The translations under genes were made by a program, and so were the position numbers. The notes under the pieces are model-generated. The model was not told where the DNA came from and ran no database searches. It saw nothing but the letters and a program-made list of their open reading frames with translations. DNA of 64,000 nt from the NCBI RefSeq assembly GCF_000379725.1, contig NZ_KB903662.1, positions 139,110 to 203,109 of the forward strand, in the 5' to 3' direction. Every line of letters begins with the position of its first letter. Position 1 is the first letter of the stretch. Source of the stretch: Cytophaga aurantiaca DSM 3654 (GTDB taxonomy: Bacteria > Bacteroidota > Bacteroidia > Cytophagales > Cytophagaceae). This document shows, piece after piece, positions 55,339-64,000 of this stretch.

Positions 55339-56376
55339 ATGGAGATTTCGAAAAAGAAAATCGTATATAAAATTGGTAAGCCGCTGCGTAAGTATCTTAC
55401 ACAGTTTGATCGCGAGCAAAAGGTGCCTCTTTCCTACACGGATCTGACGCGCTTTACAAGTCGGGTATCGCAGAAGGATCGGTATGGAAAAGATACCTTG
55501 TGGGACAGCGTGTATTATAGCAATGACGATATGGTTGAGATCTATGATGGATTAAAACGCATCTATGCATTTTTAAAAATCGGTGGTGACTTAAGTGTGA
55601 CCGAACATTTATTTATCGATCGGATTGATCTGTGCGTGTATGGAAATACCAAACCTTTCCGCGTGCGTGTGGTTAATCGTATCAACGACAACTACGATTA
55701 TTTTTATGTGAAGGTCGCGGACGCCTCTCGTATCTACGGCTTGGAGCTGGAACATATTTTATCTCCCAACAACATCAGTTACATTGTGGACGGAGATACG
55801 TTGATTGAAGATCACATTGTTGGGATACCTGGAGACATGTTCATCAAACAATATTTAAAGCTGATGAGTTTGAATCGCATTCGTTTGGCGAAAGAATTTG
55901 TGAAATTTAACGAACGCTGTTTCATTCGTTTGCTGGGAGATATGCATTCAAGCAATTATGTAATTGAGATGACACCCGATTTTGAAGAGTTTCATTACCG
56001 CATCCGTGCCATTGATTTTGACCAGCAATGCTACGAAGGACAGAAGTGGGTGTATTTACCACAGTTCTTCAAACAGAACAATGAGCTGATAAATATTGTT
56101 AAAGATGTATTAAGCGAAGAAAGTATTCAGCAATATCAATTTGAAGAACGCGCGATGATGGCGTCTCGGTTACGCGCCAATAAATATAGAATAAAAGGAT
56201 TATGGGATGCCGTGATTCGGGATACAATTGCTCCTCAGGATCATGTAGAAAAGCTTAAAAATGAGTTGGCAAAACATTACAATGATCCTGATTTTCTGAA
56301 GTGTAAGCAAATGGGGGCCATTATCCGGACAAGCTTATATCGATTACTGAAAGATACGCGTGTGCGTAAAAAATAG
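55339..56376 (+). CDS. Kinase-fold (aminoglycoside-phosphotransferase-like) protein of unknown substrate
   Basis: The 345-residue protein has features of a phosphotransferase fold. Lys125 in FYVKVADAS could be the ATP-binding lysine, with LELEHIL as the following helix. The catalytic loop is GDMHSSN (200-206) and the metal motif is IDFD (225-228), matching the HGDxHxxN...DFD pattern of APH/choline kinases. Membership of a named family was not recognised. It lies directly before the tRNA-Arg and after a methyltransferase gene, so its target may be a small molecule or protein. Confidence 0.65.
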   Translation: MEISKKKIVYKIGKPLRKYLTQFDREQKVPLSYTDLTRFTSRVSQKDRYGKDTLWDSVYYSNDDMVEIYDGLKRIYAFLKIGGDLSVTEHLFIDRIDLCVYGNTKPFRVRVVNRINDNYDYFYVKVADASRIYGLELEHILSPNNISYIVDGDTLIEDHIVGIPGDMFIKQYLKLMSLNRIRLAKEFVKFNERCFIRLLGDMHSSNYVIEMTPDFEEFHYRIRAIDFDQQCYEGQKWVYLPQFFKQNNELINIVKDVLSEESIQQYQFEERAMMASRLRANKYRIKGLWDAVIRDTIAPQDHVEKLKNELAKHYNDPDFLKCKQMGAIIRTSLYRLLKDTRVRKK

Positions 56377-56395
56377 GTTTTTTTTATTGCAATGC

Positions 56396-56426
56396 TTGTT
56401 TCAAAACTTAAAGATATGTACTTTTG
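56396..56426 (+). promoter_or_regulatory. Promoter of the tRNA-Arg gene
   Basis: TTG (56396-56398), a 20-bp spacer and TACTTTTG (56419-56426) fit the Bacteroidetes -33/-7 consensus. The predicted start lies about 14 bp before the tRNA. Confidence 0.65.
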
Positions 56427-56446
56427 CACTCCCCAATAAGGGAATT

Positions 56447-56520
56447 GGCTTCGTAGCTCAATTGAATAGAGCACCTGATTACGGCTCAGGAGGTTTTAGG
56501 TTTGAATCCTAACGAGGTCA
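56447..56520 (+). tRNA. tRNA-Arg (anticodon ACG)
   Basis: A 74-nt cloverleaf folds cleanly. The acceptor GGCTTCG pairs with CGAGGTC, the D stem GCTC pairs with GAGC, the anticodon stem CCTGA pairs with TCAGG around loop TTACGGC, and the T stem TTAGG pairs with CCTAA. Positions 34-36 read ACG, so it decodes CGN codons, with A34 likely edited to inosine. The 3' CCA is not encoded. Confidence 0.93.
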
Positions 56521-56522
56521 CG

Positions 56523-56553
56523 AAAAGCTTCACAGAAATGTGAGGCTTTTTTT
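56523..56553 (+). terminator. Terminator after tRNA-Arg
   Basis: A 12-bp stem (56523-56534 with 56539-56550, one G-T pair) with a GAAA tetraloop, followed by a T run, 3 bp after the tRNA. Confidence 0.85.
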
Positions 56554-57146
56554 ATGTCTTTACTTCATTTTTGCCTCGATCTCTGGCACTCAGATCGAAT
56601 CTATTATATAATTCAGCGTCTCGTCTCTTCGCTTAACAATGGATAATCTAAAAGCCGCTTAATTTCCTCATAATTCAAAATATGTGATTTTTATTTATGG
56701 CCTGAGACAGTCAAAACAGGCACTTTTAAAAGTTTTTTTTGCTGAAAAAGGTTCTATTGAGCTTCGAACTATTGTATCAAAACGGGTTTGCATTATGATG
56801 CATATTTCTTTTGAAGGTTCTTACTGCCAAACGATGTACACGATACATATACGAAAAAAAAATGATTGCATGTGGTTCATTATTTAGATCATACTTGGTA
56901 ATCAGTTGTTTATTCAGTTTTGTTTTTTGAGAAATAGAATTAAACAAATAAGATTGTTTTGATGTAATCAAATACTGTGAAGATTAATCCAGTTCTATTC
57001 GATTGGATTAATCTTAGATTAAACGAAACTAAGTAAAAGCCGCAGAACCCTTAATTTTAAAGGGATTGTACAATATTTTCTTTCTTTCTTTTCATAATTT
57101 GTGTTATCTTTGAAATTACTAACCTAAATTTTAAATAGTATATAAT
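56554..57146 (+). other. Gene-poor intergenic region before the sugar transporter
   Basis: I see no convincing gene in this AT-rich space of nearly 600 bp. A short 67-codon frame at 56684-56887 lacks any family feature or normal composition. A 12-bp hairpin (56980-56991 with 57004-57015) lies near the end. It may hold regulatory sites for the transporter. Confidence 0.6.
57105..57112 (+). promoter_or_regulatory. -7 promoter element TATCTTTG for the sugar transporter
   Basis: A match to TAnnTTTG, 34 bp before the ATG. The -33 region holds only TTTC at the expected distance, so the promoter may need an activator. Confidence 0.55.
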
Positions 57147-58481
57147 ATGGCTATAGGAGCTTCTTCAGCGAGAGTGAGCAATGTGTCTAGCGGTTCAAAC
57201 CAAAATTATGGCACTGCATTGTATTCGTTAATGGTGTTGTTTTTCATGATGGGCTTCATTACTAGCTTTAATGATATTTTAATTCCGTATTTAAAAGTAA
57301 TGTTCAAACTGAACTTTGTTCAGGCGAACTTAATTAACTTATGTTTTTTTGGTGCTTATTTTGTCATGTCGATTCCTGCCGGAAAGCTTGTGGTAAAATA
57401 CGGTTATAAAGCCATTATGATTTTAGGTTTTGTGATTGCAGCCGTGGGTGCATTTTTATTTTTCCCTGCAGCAGATTACAAAGTATACGGCCTTTTCTTA
57501 GCTGCATTATTTATTCTTGCAACGGGTATTACCTTATTACAAGTTGCAGGTAATCCATATGTAGCTGTTTTGGGTACACCTGAAACGTCTTCAGCACGTT
57601 TAACATTAACACAGGCATTAAATGCATTGGGTACTACGGTTGCACCAATGATTGGTACAAGCATAATTTTAAAGCACTTGCCAGAGTTGCCAAAGGAAAT
57701 TAAAGATCAAAAAGATTTATCTGCATTAACACCGGAGTTGGATAAACTGTTAGACTCTATTTTAGCAAAAACAGATTTATCGTATTTAGAAAATATGTAT
57801 TTGTTTATTGGTGGTACGTTATTGGTAATCGGTGCTGCATTGTTCCTGATGAAATTACCGTCTATCGGTCATGGTGATGGAGAAGTAAGTACTGAAGGTT
57901 TAGTGGAAAAGTCAAGCATCTGGGGATATCGTCATTTGGTATTGGGTATTGCAAGTATCTTTGCTTATGTAGGTGCTGAAGTAGCAATTGGTAGCCACAT
58001 CGTGAGTTACCTATCTATGGAAAATGTTATGGGCTATACGGAATCTGTTGCAGGTGACTATGTTAAATATTATTGGGGTGGTGCAATGGTTGGCCGTTTC
58101 GCCGGTACATACATTTTGAGTAAAGTAAATCCCGGTAAACTATTAGGTTTCTATGCGATCGCTGCTATTTCGTTGGTATTAATTTCTATAGCATCTTCAG
58201 GTTACATTTCTATGTGGTCTCTATTAGCGGTAGGTTTATGTAACTCATTGATGTTCTCTACCATCTTTACCTTATCCATCCGTGGCTTGGGTAAATTTAC
58301 AGAACAGGCTTCAGGCTTGCTTTGTACAGCGATTGTGGGTGGTGCGGTCTTGCCTTTATTATTCGCAGCAATTGCAGATGGTACACATGGCAATCTTAAA
58401 CTTGCATTGATCGTTCCGATCGTATGTTATGCATACATTTCGTTCTTCGGATTTAAAGGACACGTTCCTGAAAATAAGTAA
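57147..58481 (+). CDS. FucP/GluP-type sugar:H+ symporter (MFS)
   Basis: The 444-residue, 12-TM protein has the FucP family opening FFMMGFITSFNDILIPYLK and the conserved LLQVAGNPYVAVLG and LTLTQALNALGTTVAP segments. Such permeases import glucose, galactose or fucose with H+. In a cellulolytic bacterium, uptake of glucose from cellulose breakdown is a reasonable inference. It is a single-gene transcript with a strong terminator. Confidence 0.88.
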   Translation: MAIGASSARVSNVSSGSNQNYGTALYSLMVLFFMMGFITSFNDILIPYLKVMFKLNFVQANLINLCFFGAYFVMSIPAGKLVVKYGYKAIMILGFVIAAVGAFLFFPAADYKVYGLFLAALFILATGITLLQVAGNPYVAVLGTPETSSARLTLTQALNALGTTVAPMIGTSIILKHLPELPKEIKDQKDLSALTPELDKLLDSILAKTDLSYLENMYLFIGGTLLVIGAALFLMKLPSIGHGDGEVSTEGLVEKSSIWGYRHLVLGIASIFAYVGAEVAIGSHIVSYLSMENVMGYTESVAGDYVKYYWGGAMVGRFAGTYILSKVNPGKLLGFYAIAAISLVLISIASSGYISMWSLLAVGLCNSLMFSTIFTLSIRGLGKFTEQASGLLCTAIVGGAVLPLLFAAIADGTHGNLKLALIVPIVCYAYISFFGFKGHVPENK

Positions 58482-58502
58482 TTCGTATTGATATGAATTT
58501 TG

Positions 58503-58549
58503 AAAGTCTCCCTACTCCGATAGCTATCGGAGTAGGGAGACTTTTTTTA
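58503..58549 (+). terminator. Perfect palindromic terminator with GATAGCTATC centre
   Basis: A 42-nt perfect palindrome from 58503 to 58544 is followed by a T run. It ends the sugar transporter transcript. Confidence 0.85.
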
Positions 58550-58595
58550 TGAACTGTTTTTCTTATAAATTAAAGAGTAAAATAAAACTACATCC

Positions 58596-59027
58596 ATGAA
58601 TACATTCAAAAAGTTAATTCCAGCATTGGTAATTTTTATCTTCGTTTTAATCTCGTGTAACGATACAAAAAAATCTCAGGAGGAGACCACTGAAATTACA
58701 AAAGAGGTAATTCAAACAGATCCCGTTGCAACAGCAGAAGTACCTATAGTTATAGATACAACGGGCATATATAAATTGAACAACGCCGAAGCAGAGACAT
58801 ATATCTTAGGAATGGATCGGGTACTATCTAATATAAATAAATCAATAGACGAAGATGATGTAAGTAAACAATTTGAGTTTACGAGAGAAATGGAAGCGCT
58901 CCAGGAGAAGCAAATCCCTATTCAATCTTCATTTAACAAAAAGGATCGTGCTTTATTCGACACATATGTGCAACAAATTCTGGATAGAATGGCTGCTATT
59001 TTGAAAAGAATAAAACCCGTAGAGTAA
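58596..59027 (+). CDS. Hypothetical lipoprotein
   Basis: A 143-residue SPII lipoprotein (lipobox VLISC, Cys21). After an acidic threonine-rich linker, residues 60-140 form a helical domain with alternating charged residues and no known motif. No family was recognised. It is followed by a separate YD-like gene on the same strand. Confidence 0.6.
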   Translation: MNTFKKLIPALVIFIFVLISCNDTKKSQEETTEITKEVIQTDPVATAEVPIVIDTTGIYKLNNAEAETYILGMDRVLSNINKSIDEDDVSKQFEFTREMEALQEKQIPIQSSFNKKDRALFDTYVQQILDRMAAILKRIKPVE

Positions 59028-59085
59028 TCAAACAAATACCATTAAATAAGTACATTCATAAAGAATATAAAGTCATAGATACTCA

Positions 59086-60057
59086 ATGAAACAAATAATT
59101 TTAATCTTAGCCATTCTTCTCATTTCTTTTTCATCTTTTTCTCAAGAATGGCCGGATCTGTATAACAATGTTCGTAGCAAATTTAAATTTAAAAGTATTT
59201 CTGTCAGGGTTCATAGTATTGAGGAGCTTAAAGAATACGACTCATTAGAAGTTTCACGGATTGAATATGATAAAAATGGGAAGGTGATTTATCAGAAAGA
59301 ATTTATGTTATTTGATGTGATGTTGTATTCAGAAGAATCTAAAAATAAATTCAATGATAAAGGACAATTGATCGAGCGAATTGAAATTAAGACAGACTAT
59401 CCACAAACAAAAGAGGATTCGTCGCTTCTAAGCTTCTCAGAAATGAAGAATCCTTCAACAAAAAAATATACCTATGAATATGATATCAAGGGGAATCTTA
59501 TAAAAGTGCTGGAGTTTCTTAGTGCAGAAGATAAGGCACCTGCTTTGATCTCAGTTTATACATACAACGAAGATGGTAAAAGAATTAAAGGAGTCTTTAG
59601 CCATATTAAATTCCCGAAACAAACAAGTTCGTCTAATAGAATTGAAATGTATGAATATGATGCAAAAGGCCTATTGATACAGGTGAAGATGAATTGGACA
59701 ACTTCTGACGTAAGTTCTCTAAAGACGATAGAGTATGATTCAATTGGAAATAAAGTGTTTGAATTAATACGACATAATAATGGAAGCGGTAATGTTATGC
59801 AGTATCAGTATCATAATGGCCGGCTAATGTCAATTGAAAGATTTAATCTCGGTCAAAAAAAATGGTTTAGTAAAACCTTGTATGAATACTCTGAAGCAGG
59901 ATACAAAATAAAAGAAATAACAAAAAATAATTCAGGAAATGAGTCAATGGAAACATTTGAATATAACAAACAAGGTCTCTTGACAAAAGAATATTGGTAT
60001 ACCGATACAGGTAAGAAGTCTTTTTCATTTGAAACGTCTTATCAATTTTATGAATAG
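59086..60057 (+). CDS. Secreted YD/RHS-like repeat protein
   Basis: A 323-residue exported protein (signal peptide to SQ, residue 20). The body holds short repeats such as YEYDIKGNLIKVLEF, YTYNEDGKRIKG, YEYDAKGLLIQVKM and IEYDSIGNKVFEL, with the YD-repeat pattern (Y-x-Y-D-x-x-G-x-L/I). It resembles the protein at 31254 and may be a paralogue. The role is unknown; such proteins are usually extracellular. Confidence 0.65.
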   Translation: MKQIILILAILLISFSSFSQEWPDLYNNVRSKFKFKSISVRVHSIEELKEYDSLEVSRIEYDKNGKVIYQKEFMLFDVMLYSEESKNKFNDKGQLIERIEIKTDYPQTKEDSSLLSFSEMKNPSTKKYTYEYDIKGNLIKVLEFLSAEDKAPALISVYTYNEDGKRIKGVFSHIKFPKQTSSSNRIEMYEYDAKGLLIQVKMNWTTSDVSSLKTIEYDSIGNKVFELIRHNNGSGNVMQYQYHNGRLMSIERFNLGQKKWFSKTLYEYSEAGYKIKEITKNNSGNESMETFEYNKQGLLTKEYWYTDTGKKSFSFETSYQFYE

Positions 60058-60167
60058 TCTGCTCTTAACTATAAGTATAGTGCAGCAAAAGGAGACGAAG
60101 AAAATTAAATTTGATATCGTAGAAGTATATTGACAATAGGTATTTTTAAATAAACCAACCAAGAGAA

Positions 60168-60881
60168 ATGGAAAAATTAAAACCAAATGATAAAAGAGCG
60201 ACTACTGCTATAACACTAATATGGATCATATTAGGATTGGAAATTGTGATGCTGATTTCAGGATATTTTCAACACGAGTTGCTGATGACAATTCAAAATG
60301 GGGGCGAGGTTTCAGAGGAAGCAACAAGTGCAAATGATGACAGAGAAATGCTGATTGCGGTTGTCTATTTGATCGTAAACATTATTTCTGTTGTTACATT
60401 TATTCAATGGTTCAGACGTGCATACTACAATCTTCATTTAAAAGTGAAGACATTATCTCATACAGAAGGGTGGGCAGCAGGCGCTTGGTTTGTGCCGGTT
60501 ATTTGCTTGTTTAGACCTTATCAAATTATGCAGGAATTATATAAAAAAACCCAAAAGTACCTTAGCAAAAAAGGTGTGGCTATACATACAAATTTCTCTA
60601 CGGCTTATTTAGGTGTGTGGTGGGCGCTTTGGATTATAGCTAATCTCATTGGACATATCGCGTTTCGTTTATCAATGAGTGCAGCAACAATTGATGAATT
60701 TGTAAGCAGTTCACGGATTAGTATGGTTGGGAATGTTGTAGGTATTCCGCTTGCTTTGCTTGCTATAAAAGTGATTCAAGATTACTCTAAAGTAGAACCG
60801 CTGCTTAGTCAAATAAAAGAAGAAGCGCCGAATATTGCAGAGGATAATGCTGCAACTACAGAAGGTGATGAGATCGTATAA
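60168..60881 (+). CDS. DUF4328 family membrane protein
   Basis: The 237-residue protein has about five TM helices. The family marks are IQWFRRAYYNLH after helix 2, TEGWAAGAWFVPVICLFRPYQIMQELYKKT and the W(A)LW helix. DUF4328 members have no assigned role. The C-terminal acidic tail is cytoplasmic or periplasmic. Confidence 0.78.
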   Translation: MEKLKPNDKRATTAITLIWIILGLEIVMLISGYFQHELLMTIQNGGEVSEEATSANDDREMLIAVVYLIVNIISVVTFIQWFRRAYYNLHLKVKTLSHTEGWAAGAWFVPVICLFRPYQIMQELYKKTQKYLSKKGVAIHTNFSTAYLGVWWALWIIANLIGHIAFRLSMSAATIDEFVSSSRISMVGNVVGIPLALLAIKVIQDYSKVEPLLSQIKEEAPNIAEDNAATTEGDEIV

Positions 60882-61044
60882 GAATGAAAATATCAATCAC
60901 AAAGACATCGCATAAGTGGATTTCTGTTTGACGGTGTTGGAGTTCATTAAAACAGTAGATCGTATTGTGTGTGGCCTTTACGTAGTTTCATGTGGCAGGT
61001 GTCAATAGATTATTTTAAACAATAAAAAAGTCAATAGTAGAAAT

Positions 61045-61641
61045 ATGAAAAAGTATGTATTTATTTCAATTGTATTAAGTGCATTAACACTTGTTTCATG
61101 TTACCATCCCATAACAGAAGCCGAACGACTGGAATATGAACAGAATATATCTAAGGCAAAAGCATTTGTTGAGAGTTTAGATCAAAAGGATATATATCCT
61201 GAGAGTAAAAAGAAATATAAAGATGCTCTTCAGAAGTTGCAGGAGACAGATGCAGATGATCTGGAGCGTATGTTTTTAGATGAACAGGAACTTGTTTTAC
61301 AGTCATCGCAGCAAGCAGGTTTACGATTGGATTCTATCAAAGCTTTTGTGCTCTCAGATGCACAAACTGCACGTTATGATACCGTGCGTACAATGCTTAT
61401 AAAGATTTCGCAACAAACAATAGATCGTTTTACACAGGAAGCATGCCCTACGGTAAATGAACGGGAAGCATTTATCTTTGAAATTAATAAAATCAAGAAG
61501 TATACAGCAGCACAATACGTTGCGAATTCTGTTTATACAACTGCTACTTTTGACGAAGAGATAGATGTATTTAATAAATTTGGTTTAATGATGTCTATCA
61601 ATGAATCCGTCGATCAGTTGAATACGATGATCAATAAATAA
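61045..61641 (+). CDS. Hypothetical lipoprotein with helical body
   Basis: A 198-residue SPII lipoprotein (lipobox TLVSC, Cys19). The body is mostly alpha-helical and charged, with no motif I recognise. It stands alone 107 bp upstream of hemE. Confidence 0.55.
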   Translation: MKKYVFISIVLSALTLVSCYHPITEAERLEYEQNISKAKAFVESLDQKDIYPESKKKYKDALQKLQETDADDLERMFLDEQELVLQSSQQAGLRLDSIKAFVLSDAQTARYDTVRTMLIKISQQTIDRFTQEACPTVNEREAFIFEINKIKKYTAAQYVANSVYTTATFDEEIDVFNKFGLMMSINESVDQLNTMINK

Positions 61642-61748
61642 TGCTTTAATAAAATATTAAAAATCAGTCTGTTCTGGTTCTTTGTACACAACAACAGAAT
61701 CAAGTATAAATACGTTGCAAATCGTCTTTCATACTCGTAACTTGCACC

Positions 61749-62783
61749 ATGCAATATCAGAATGATTTAATATTAAGAGCTGCACGCGGAGAAGCGGTTG
61801 AACGTACTCCCGTTTGGTTGATGCGTCAGGCAGGTAGAATTCTTCCGGAATACCGTGCTGTACGTGAAAAATTAAGTGGCTTTATAGAATTGTGTACAAC
61901 ACCGGCATTGGCTGCAGAAGTGACCATTCAGCCGGTTGATATATTGGGTGTAGATGCAGCCATTATTTTTTCAGACATTCTTGTGATCCCGGAAGCAATG
62001 GGTTTACCCTATGAAATGCAGGAAAGTAAAGGACCTTTCTTTCCAAAGGTAATTACCTCTTCAGCCGACATTGATAAACTGCTTGCAACCGATGCCGCAG
62101 ATCATTTGAAATACGTATACGATGCCATCGAACTTTCTGTAAAGCAATTAAACGGCCGTGTGCCCTTGATCGGTTTTGCAGGTGCTCCATTTACCATTCT
62201 TGCGTACATGATCGAAGGACAAGGTTCTAAGACGTTCTCTAAAGCGCGTCGTTTCTTATATACAGAACCTGTACTTGCACATCGTCTGCTGGAAAAAATT
62301 ACCTTAGCTACGATAGAATATTTAAAACGTCAGGTAAAGGCAGGTGCTGCCATGTACCAGATATTTGATTCCTGGGCAGGCGTATTACCTCCGGATCAGT
62401 ATAGAGAATTTTCGTTGCGTTATATCAAACAAATTTGCGAAGCAGTACCGCAAGTGCCACGTACGGTGTTTTCAAAAGGAGCATTTTTTGTGCGCGAAGA
62501 TTTTACTGATTTTCCGTGCGAGACCGTTGGCTTAGACTGGAACATGGATATTGCTGAATCCAGAAAAATTATTGGTCCAGGCAAAACCTTGCAAGGTAAC
62601 ATGGATCCGTGTGCTTTATATTTATCGGAAGATCAGATTCGAGTGAAGACTAAAGAAATGCTGGATGCCTTTGCTGGCAGCAGACACATTGCCAACCTCG
62701 GACATGGTTTGTATCCAGATACAGATAAAACAAAAGTGAAATGTTTTGTAGATGCTGTGAAAGAATTGAGCGTTAAAGCATAA
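61749..62783 (+). CDS. hemE: Uroporphyrinogen decarboxylase
   Basis: Decarboxylates uroporphyrinogen III to coproporphyrinogen III in haem synthesis. At 344 residues it has the first signature [16 protein letters not shown] (catalytic Arg and loop) and the second [17 protein letters not shown] late [11 protein letters not shown] segment is also typical. Tyr in RYLPEYR is Ile here. It precedes a membrane protein gene by 8 bp. Confidence 0.95.
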   Translation: MQYQNDLILRAARGEAVERTPVWLMRQAGRILPEYRAVREKLSGFIELCTTPALAAEVTIQPVDILGVDAAIIFSDILVIPEAMGLPYEMQESKGPFFPKVITSSADIDKLLATDAADHLKYVYDAIELSVKQLNGRVPLIGFAGAPFTILAYMIEGQGSKTFSKARRFLYTEPVLAHRLLEKITLATIEYLKRQVKAGAAMYQIFDSWAGVLPPDQYREFSLRYIKQICEAVPQVPRTVFSKGAFFVREDFTDFPCETVGLDWNMDIAESRKIIGPGKTLQGNMDPCALYLSEDQIRVKTKEMLDAFAGSRHIANLGHGLYPDTDKTKVKCFVDAVKELSVKA

Positions 62784-62791
62784 TTTTTTAA

Positions 62792-63727
62792 ATGAAAAAA
62801 ATATACAATCTCTTATTGAATTACGTTCGATACGAGTTAAAAGCAACATATTTAATATATCTGTTGCTTTTTTTAATTCCGGCAACAGCGCTCAATTATT
62901 ATTTCAATTTCGAAAGTGGAATTTTAAAAAGCTATAGAGGCGAGTGGTATTATTTTATACTATGTTTTTTTTATTATGCTATACCTTTATTTTATGCGGT
63001 AGGGATCTATGTGTTTCAGTTTAAGAAAACACACTTGTTTTCAGATAAACGTTTTTTGCTTTTACTTGTAGTGTTTCCATCGATATTGGCTTTCGACGAA
63101 TCGTTTAATATACATACAAAATTATTAAATGAAGTAAACGATGAAATACTCAAGTATTACCTGAAGAAAACGGTGAATCAAAGCATTCGCTTTATTACCT
63201 ATTTTCTGCCTGTTTTATTTTATTACATTTATTTTGAAAAGGAAAACAATAATTTTTACGGATTGAAATTAAAACGATCAGATCTGAAACCTTATCTGTT
63301 TATGATGTTTGGTGTGATGATGCCGCTAATCATCTTAATATCGTTTACAAAAGATTTTCAGGAAGCGTATCCGGTTTATAATATGTCGCAATACAAAGAT
63401 CAGCTACCTGGCACTTACGTACAGCAGGTGTTGGTATTTGAAACCTTATACCTGTTTGATTTCTCCTACATCGAATTATTATTTCGTGGAATGATGATCC
63501 ATACACTCTATAAATACATGGGTGTAGAATGTGTGCTTGCAATTGCAACCTTGTATTGTACGTTTCATTTCGGTAAACCTGTTGTTGAAACAGCAAGTTC
63601 GTTTTTAGGCGGAACGATTTTGGGCTTGCTATCGTTACGTACACAGTCGCTTTATGGCGGTATTATGATTCATGCAGGAATTGCATTGATGATGGAAGCC
63701 GCTAGCTTTGCACAACAACTCTATTGA
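62792..63727 (+). CDS. CPBP (Rce1-like) membrane family protein with altered active-site residues
   Basis: The 311-residue protein has about eight TM helices. Near the C-terminus, IELLFRGMMIH resembles the EExxxRG motif, TFHFGKP resembles FxxxH and MIHAGIAL resembles HxxxN. The first Glu is Ile and the final Asn is Ala, so protease activity is doubtful. It is 8 bp after hemE and may be cotranscribed. Confidence 0.6.
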   Translation: MKKIYNLLLNYVRYELKATYLIYLLLFLIPATALNYYFNFESGILKSYRGEWYYFILCFFYYAIPLFYAVGIYVFQFKKTHLFSDKRFLLLLVVFPSILAFDESFNIHTKLLNEVNDEILKYYLKKTVNQSIRFITYFLPVLFYYIYFEKENNNFYGLKLKRSDLKPYLFMMFGVMMPLIILISFTKDFQEAYPVYNMSQYKDQLPGTYVQQVLVFETLYLFDFSYIELLFRGMMIHTLYKYMGVECVLAIATLYCTFHFGKPVVETASSFLGGTILGLLSLRTQSLYGGIMIHAGIALMMEAASFAQQLY

Positions 63728-63731
63728 TTGA

Positions 63732-64000
63732 ATGCGTATGAATATACCTCTTGTTAAACCATATATTGCTGCTGTAATTGTTGTTTGTATCTGGTCGGGT
63801 TGGATCACCTTATCGCGCATGGGCGTGCAGACGGCGCTTACACCATATGATCTTACCTTACTTCGATTCGGCACAGCTGCACTTATAACCTTGCCCTTTA
63901 GTTTACGATACGATTGGCGTTCGGTAAAGTGGAATCAGATCTTATTGGTTGCTCTGGGATGTGGATTTCCATATACCATGTTTTCATTTATTGGGTTAAA
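63732..64000 (+). CDS. EamA/DMT-family transporter, N-terminal part (3' partial)
   Basis: The frame opens at ATG 63732 (ATG 63738 also possible), 4 bp after the preceding stop, and runs off the right edge. The visible 89 residues have TM helix 1 with WSGWITLSRMGVQ, the LTPYDLTLLRF turn and a further helix, as in EamA drug/metabolite exporters. The substrate cannot be read. Confidence 0.75.
   Translation, partial: MRMNIPLVKPYIAAVIVVCIWSGWITLSRMGVQTALTPYDLTLLRFGTAALITLPFSLRYDWRSVKWNQILLVALGCGFPYTMFSFIGL

Noticed and set aside
56684-56887. Possible 67-aa protein in the gap before the sugar transporter
   Set aside because: No signal, domain, spacing or composition support; the region is AT-rich and other frames of similar length occur by chance.
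62420-62602. Minus-strand frame inside hemE
   Set aside because: It is a shadow of the hemE coding strand with no features of its own.

Overview
The window reads as a chromosomal segment of an aerobic, cellulolytic Bacteroidetes bacterium, most like Cytophaga hutchinsonii. The signs are a GH9 cellulase with ASH-type modules and a type IX secretion (T9SS) tail, a second T9SS protein beside it, many SPII lipoproteins, TAnnTTTG promoters, a lysyl-tRNA synthetase with the C-terminal extension seen in this phylum, a tRNA without an encoded CCA, and moderate-to-low GC. The species is inferred from gene content; no database was searched.

Layout. 1-4.3 kb: the end of a repetitive T9SS protein, then the GH9 endoglucanase. 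4.3-8.2 kb (minus): a PAAR-like/DUF2235 phospholipase effector of type VI secretion type, coupled to a DUF2931 lipoprotein (candidate immunity protein) and preceded by an unknown partner gene. 8.4-11.2 kb: OsmC protein, hotdog thioesterase and small unknowns. 11.4-14.9 kb (minus): aromatic amino acid genes, DAHP synthase/chorismate mutase fusion, aroB and aroA, divergent from proline dehydrogenase. 16.3-19.2 kb: CE2-like acetyl esterase, a small membrane protein and a MATE exporter. 20.4-23.6 kb: a tight cluster with a YHYH lipoprotein, a MORN-like lipoprotein, a SCO copper chaperone, a membrane protein and a NAGPA-type glycosidase. 23.7-27.2 kb: a class-3 lipase, then an ArsR-SRPBCC-DoxX-SRPBCC/VOC operon with a visible promoter and operator. 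27.3-29.0 kb (minus): a PQQ-type sugar dehydrogenase and cytochrome c, divergent from a TonB-dependent receptor. 32.2-34.6 kb: a class A penicillin-binding protein.

35.0-42.6 kb (minus): a two-component system followed by a complete heavy-metal RND efflux system, all in one direction. 43.5-45.2 kb: lysS. 45.5-53.4 kb: a second, HAE-type RND efflux operon ending in a DUF2892 protein, convergent with DoxDA (thiosulfate:quinone oxidoreductase-like), DsrE-like and small exported protein genes. This looks like a sulfur-linked accessory block. 54.2-56.5 kb: an RlmI-like methyltransferase, an unusual kinase-fold protein and tRNA-Arg(ACG). 57.1-64 kb: a FucP-type sugar transporter, lipoproteins and unknowns, hemE, a degenerate CPBP-type membrane protein and the start of an EamA transporter.

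Gene ends are commonly marked by long, near-perfect inverted repeats. Several intergenic spaces also hold palindromic or dispersed short repeats, at 11.3, 16.2, 34.7 and 55.1 kb. No insertion sequence, prophage, rRNA or CRISPR array was seen. Predicted starts were moved to an internal ATG where the longest frame began with TTG or GTG ahead of a signal peptide or a better-spaced ATG.
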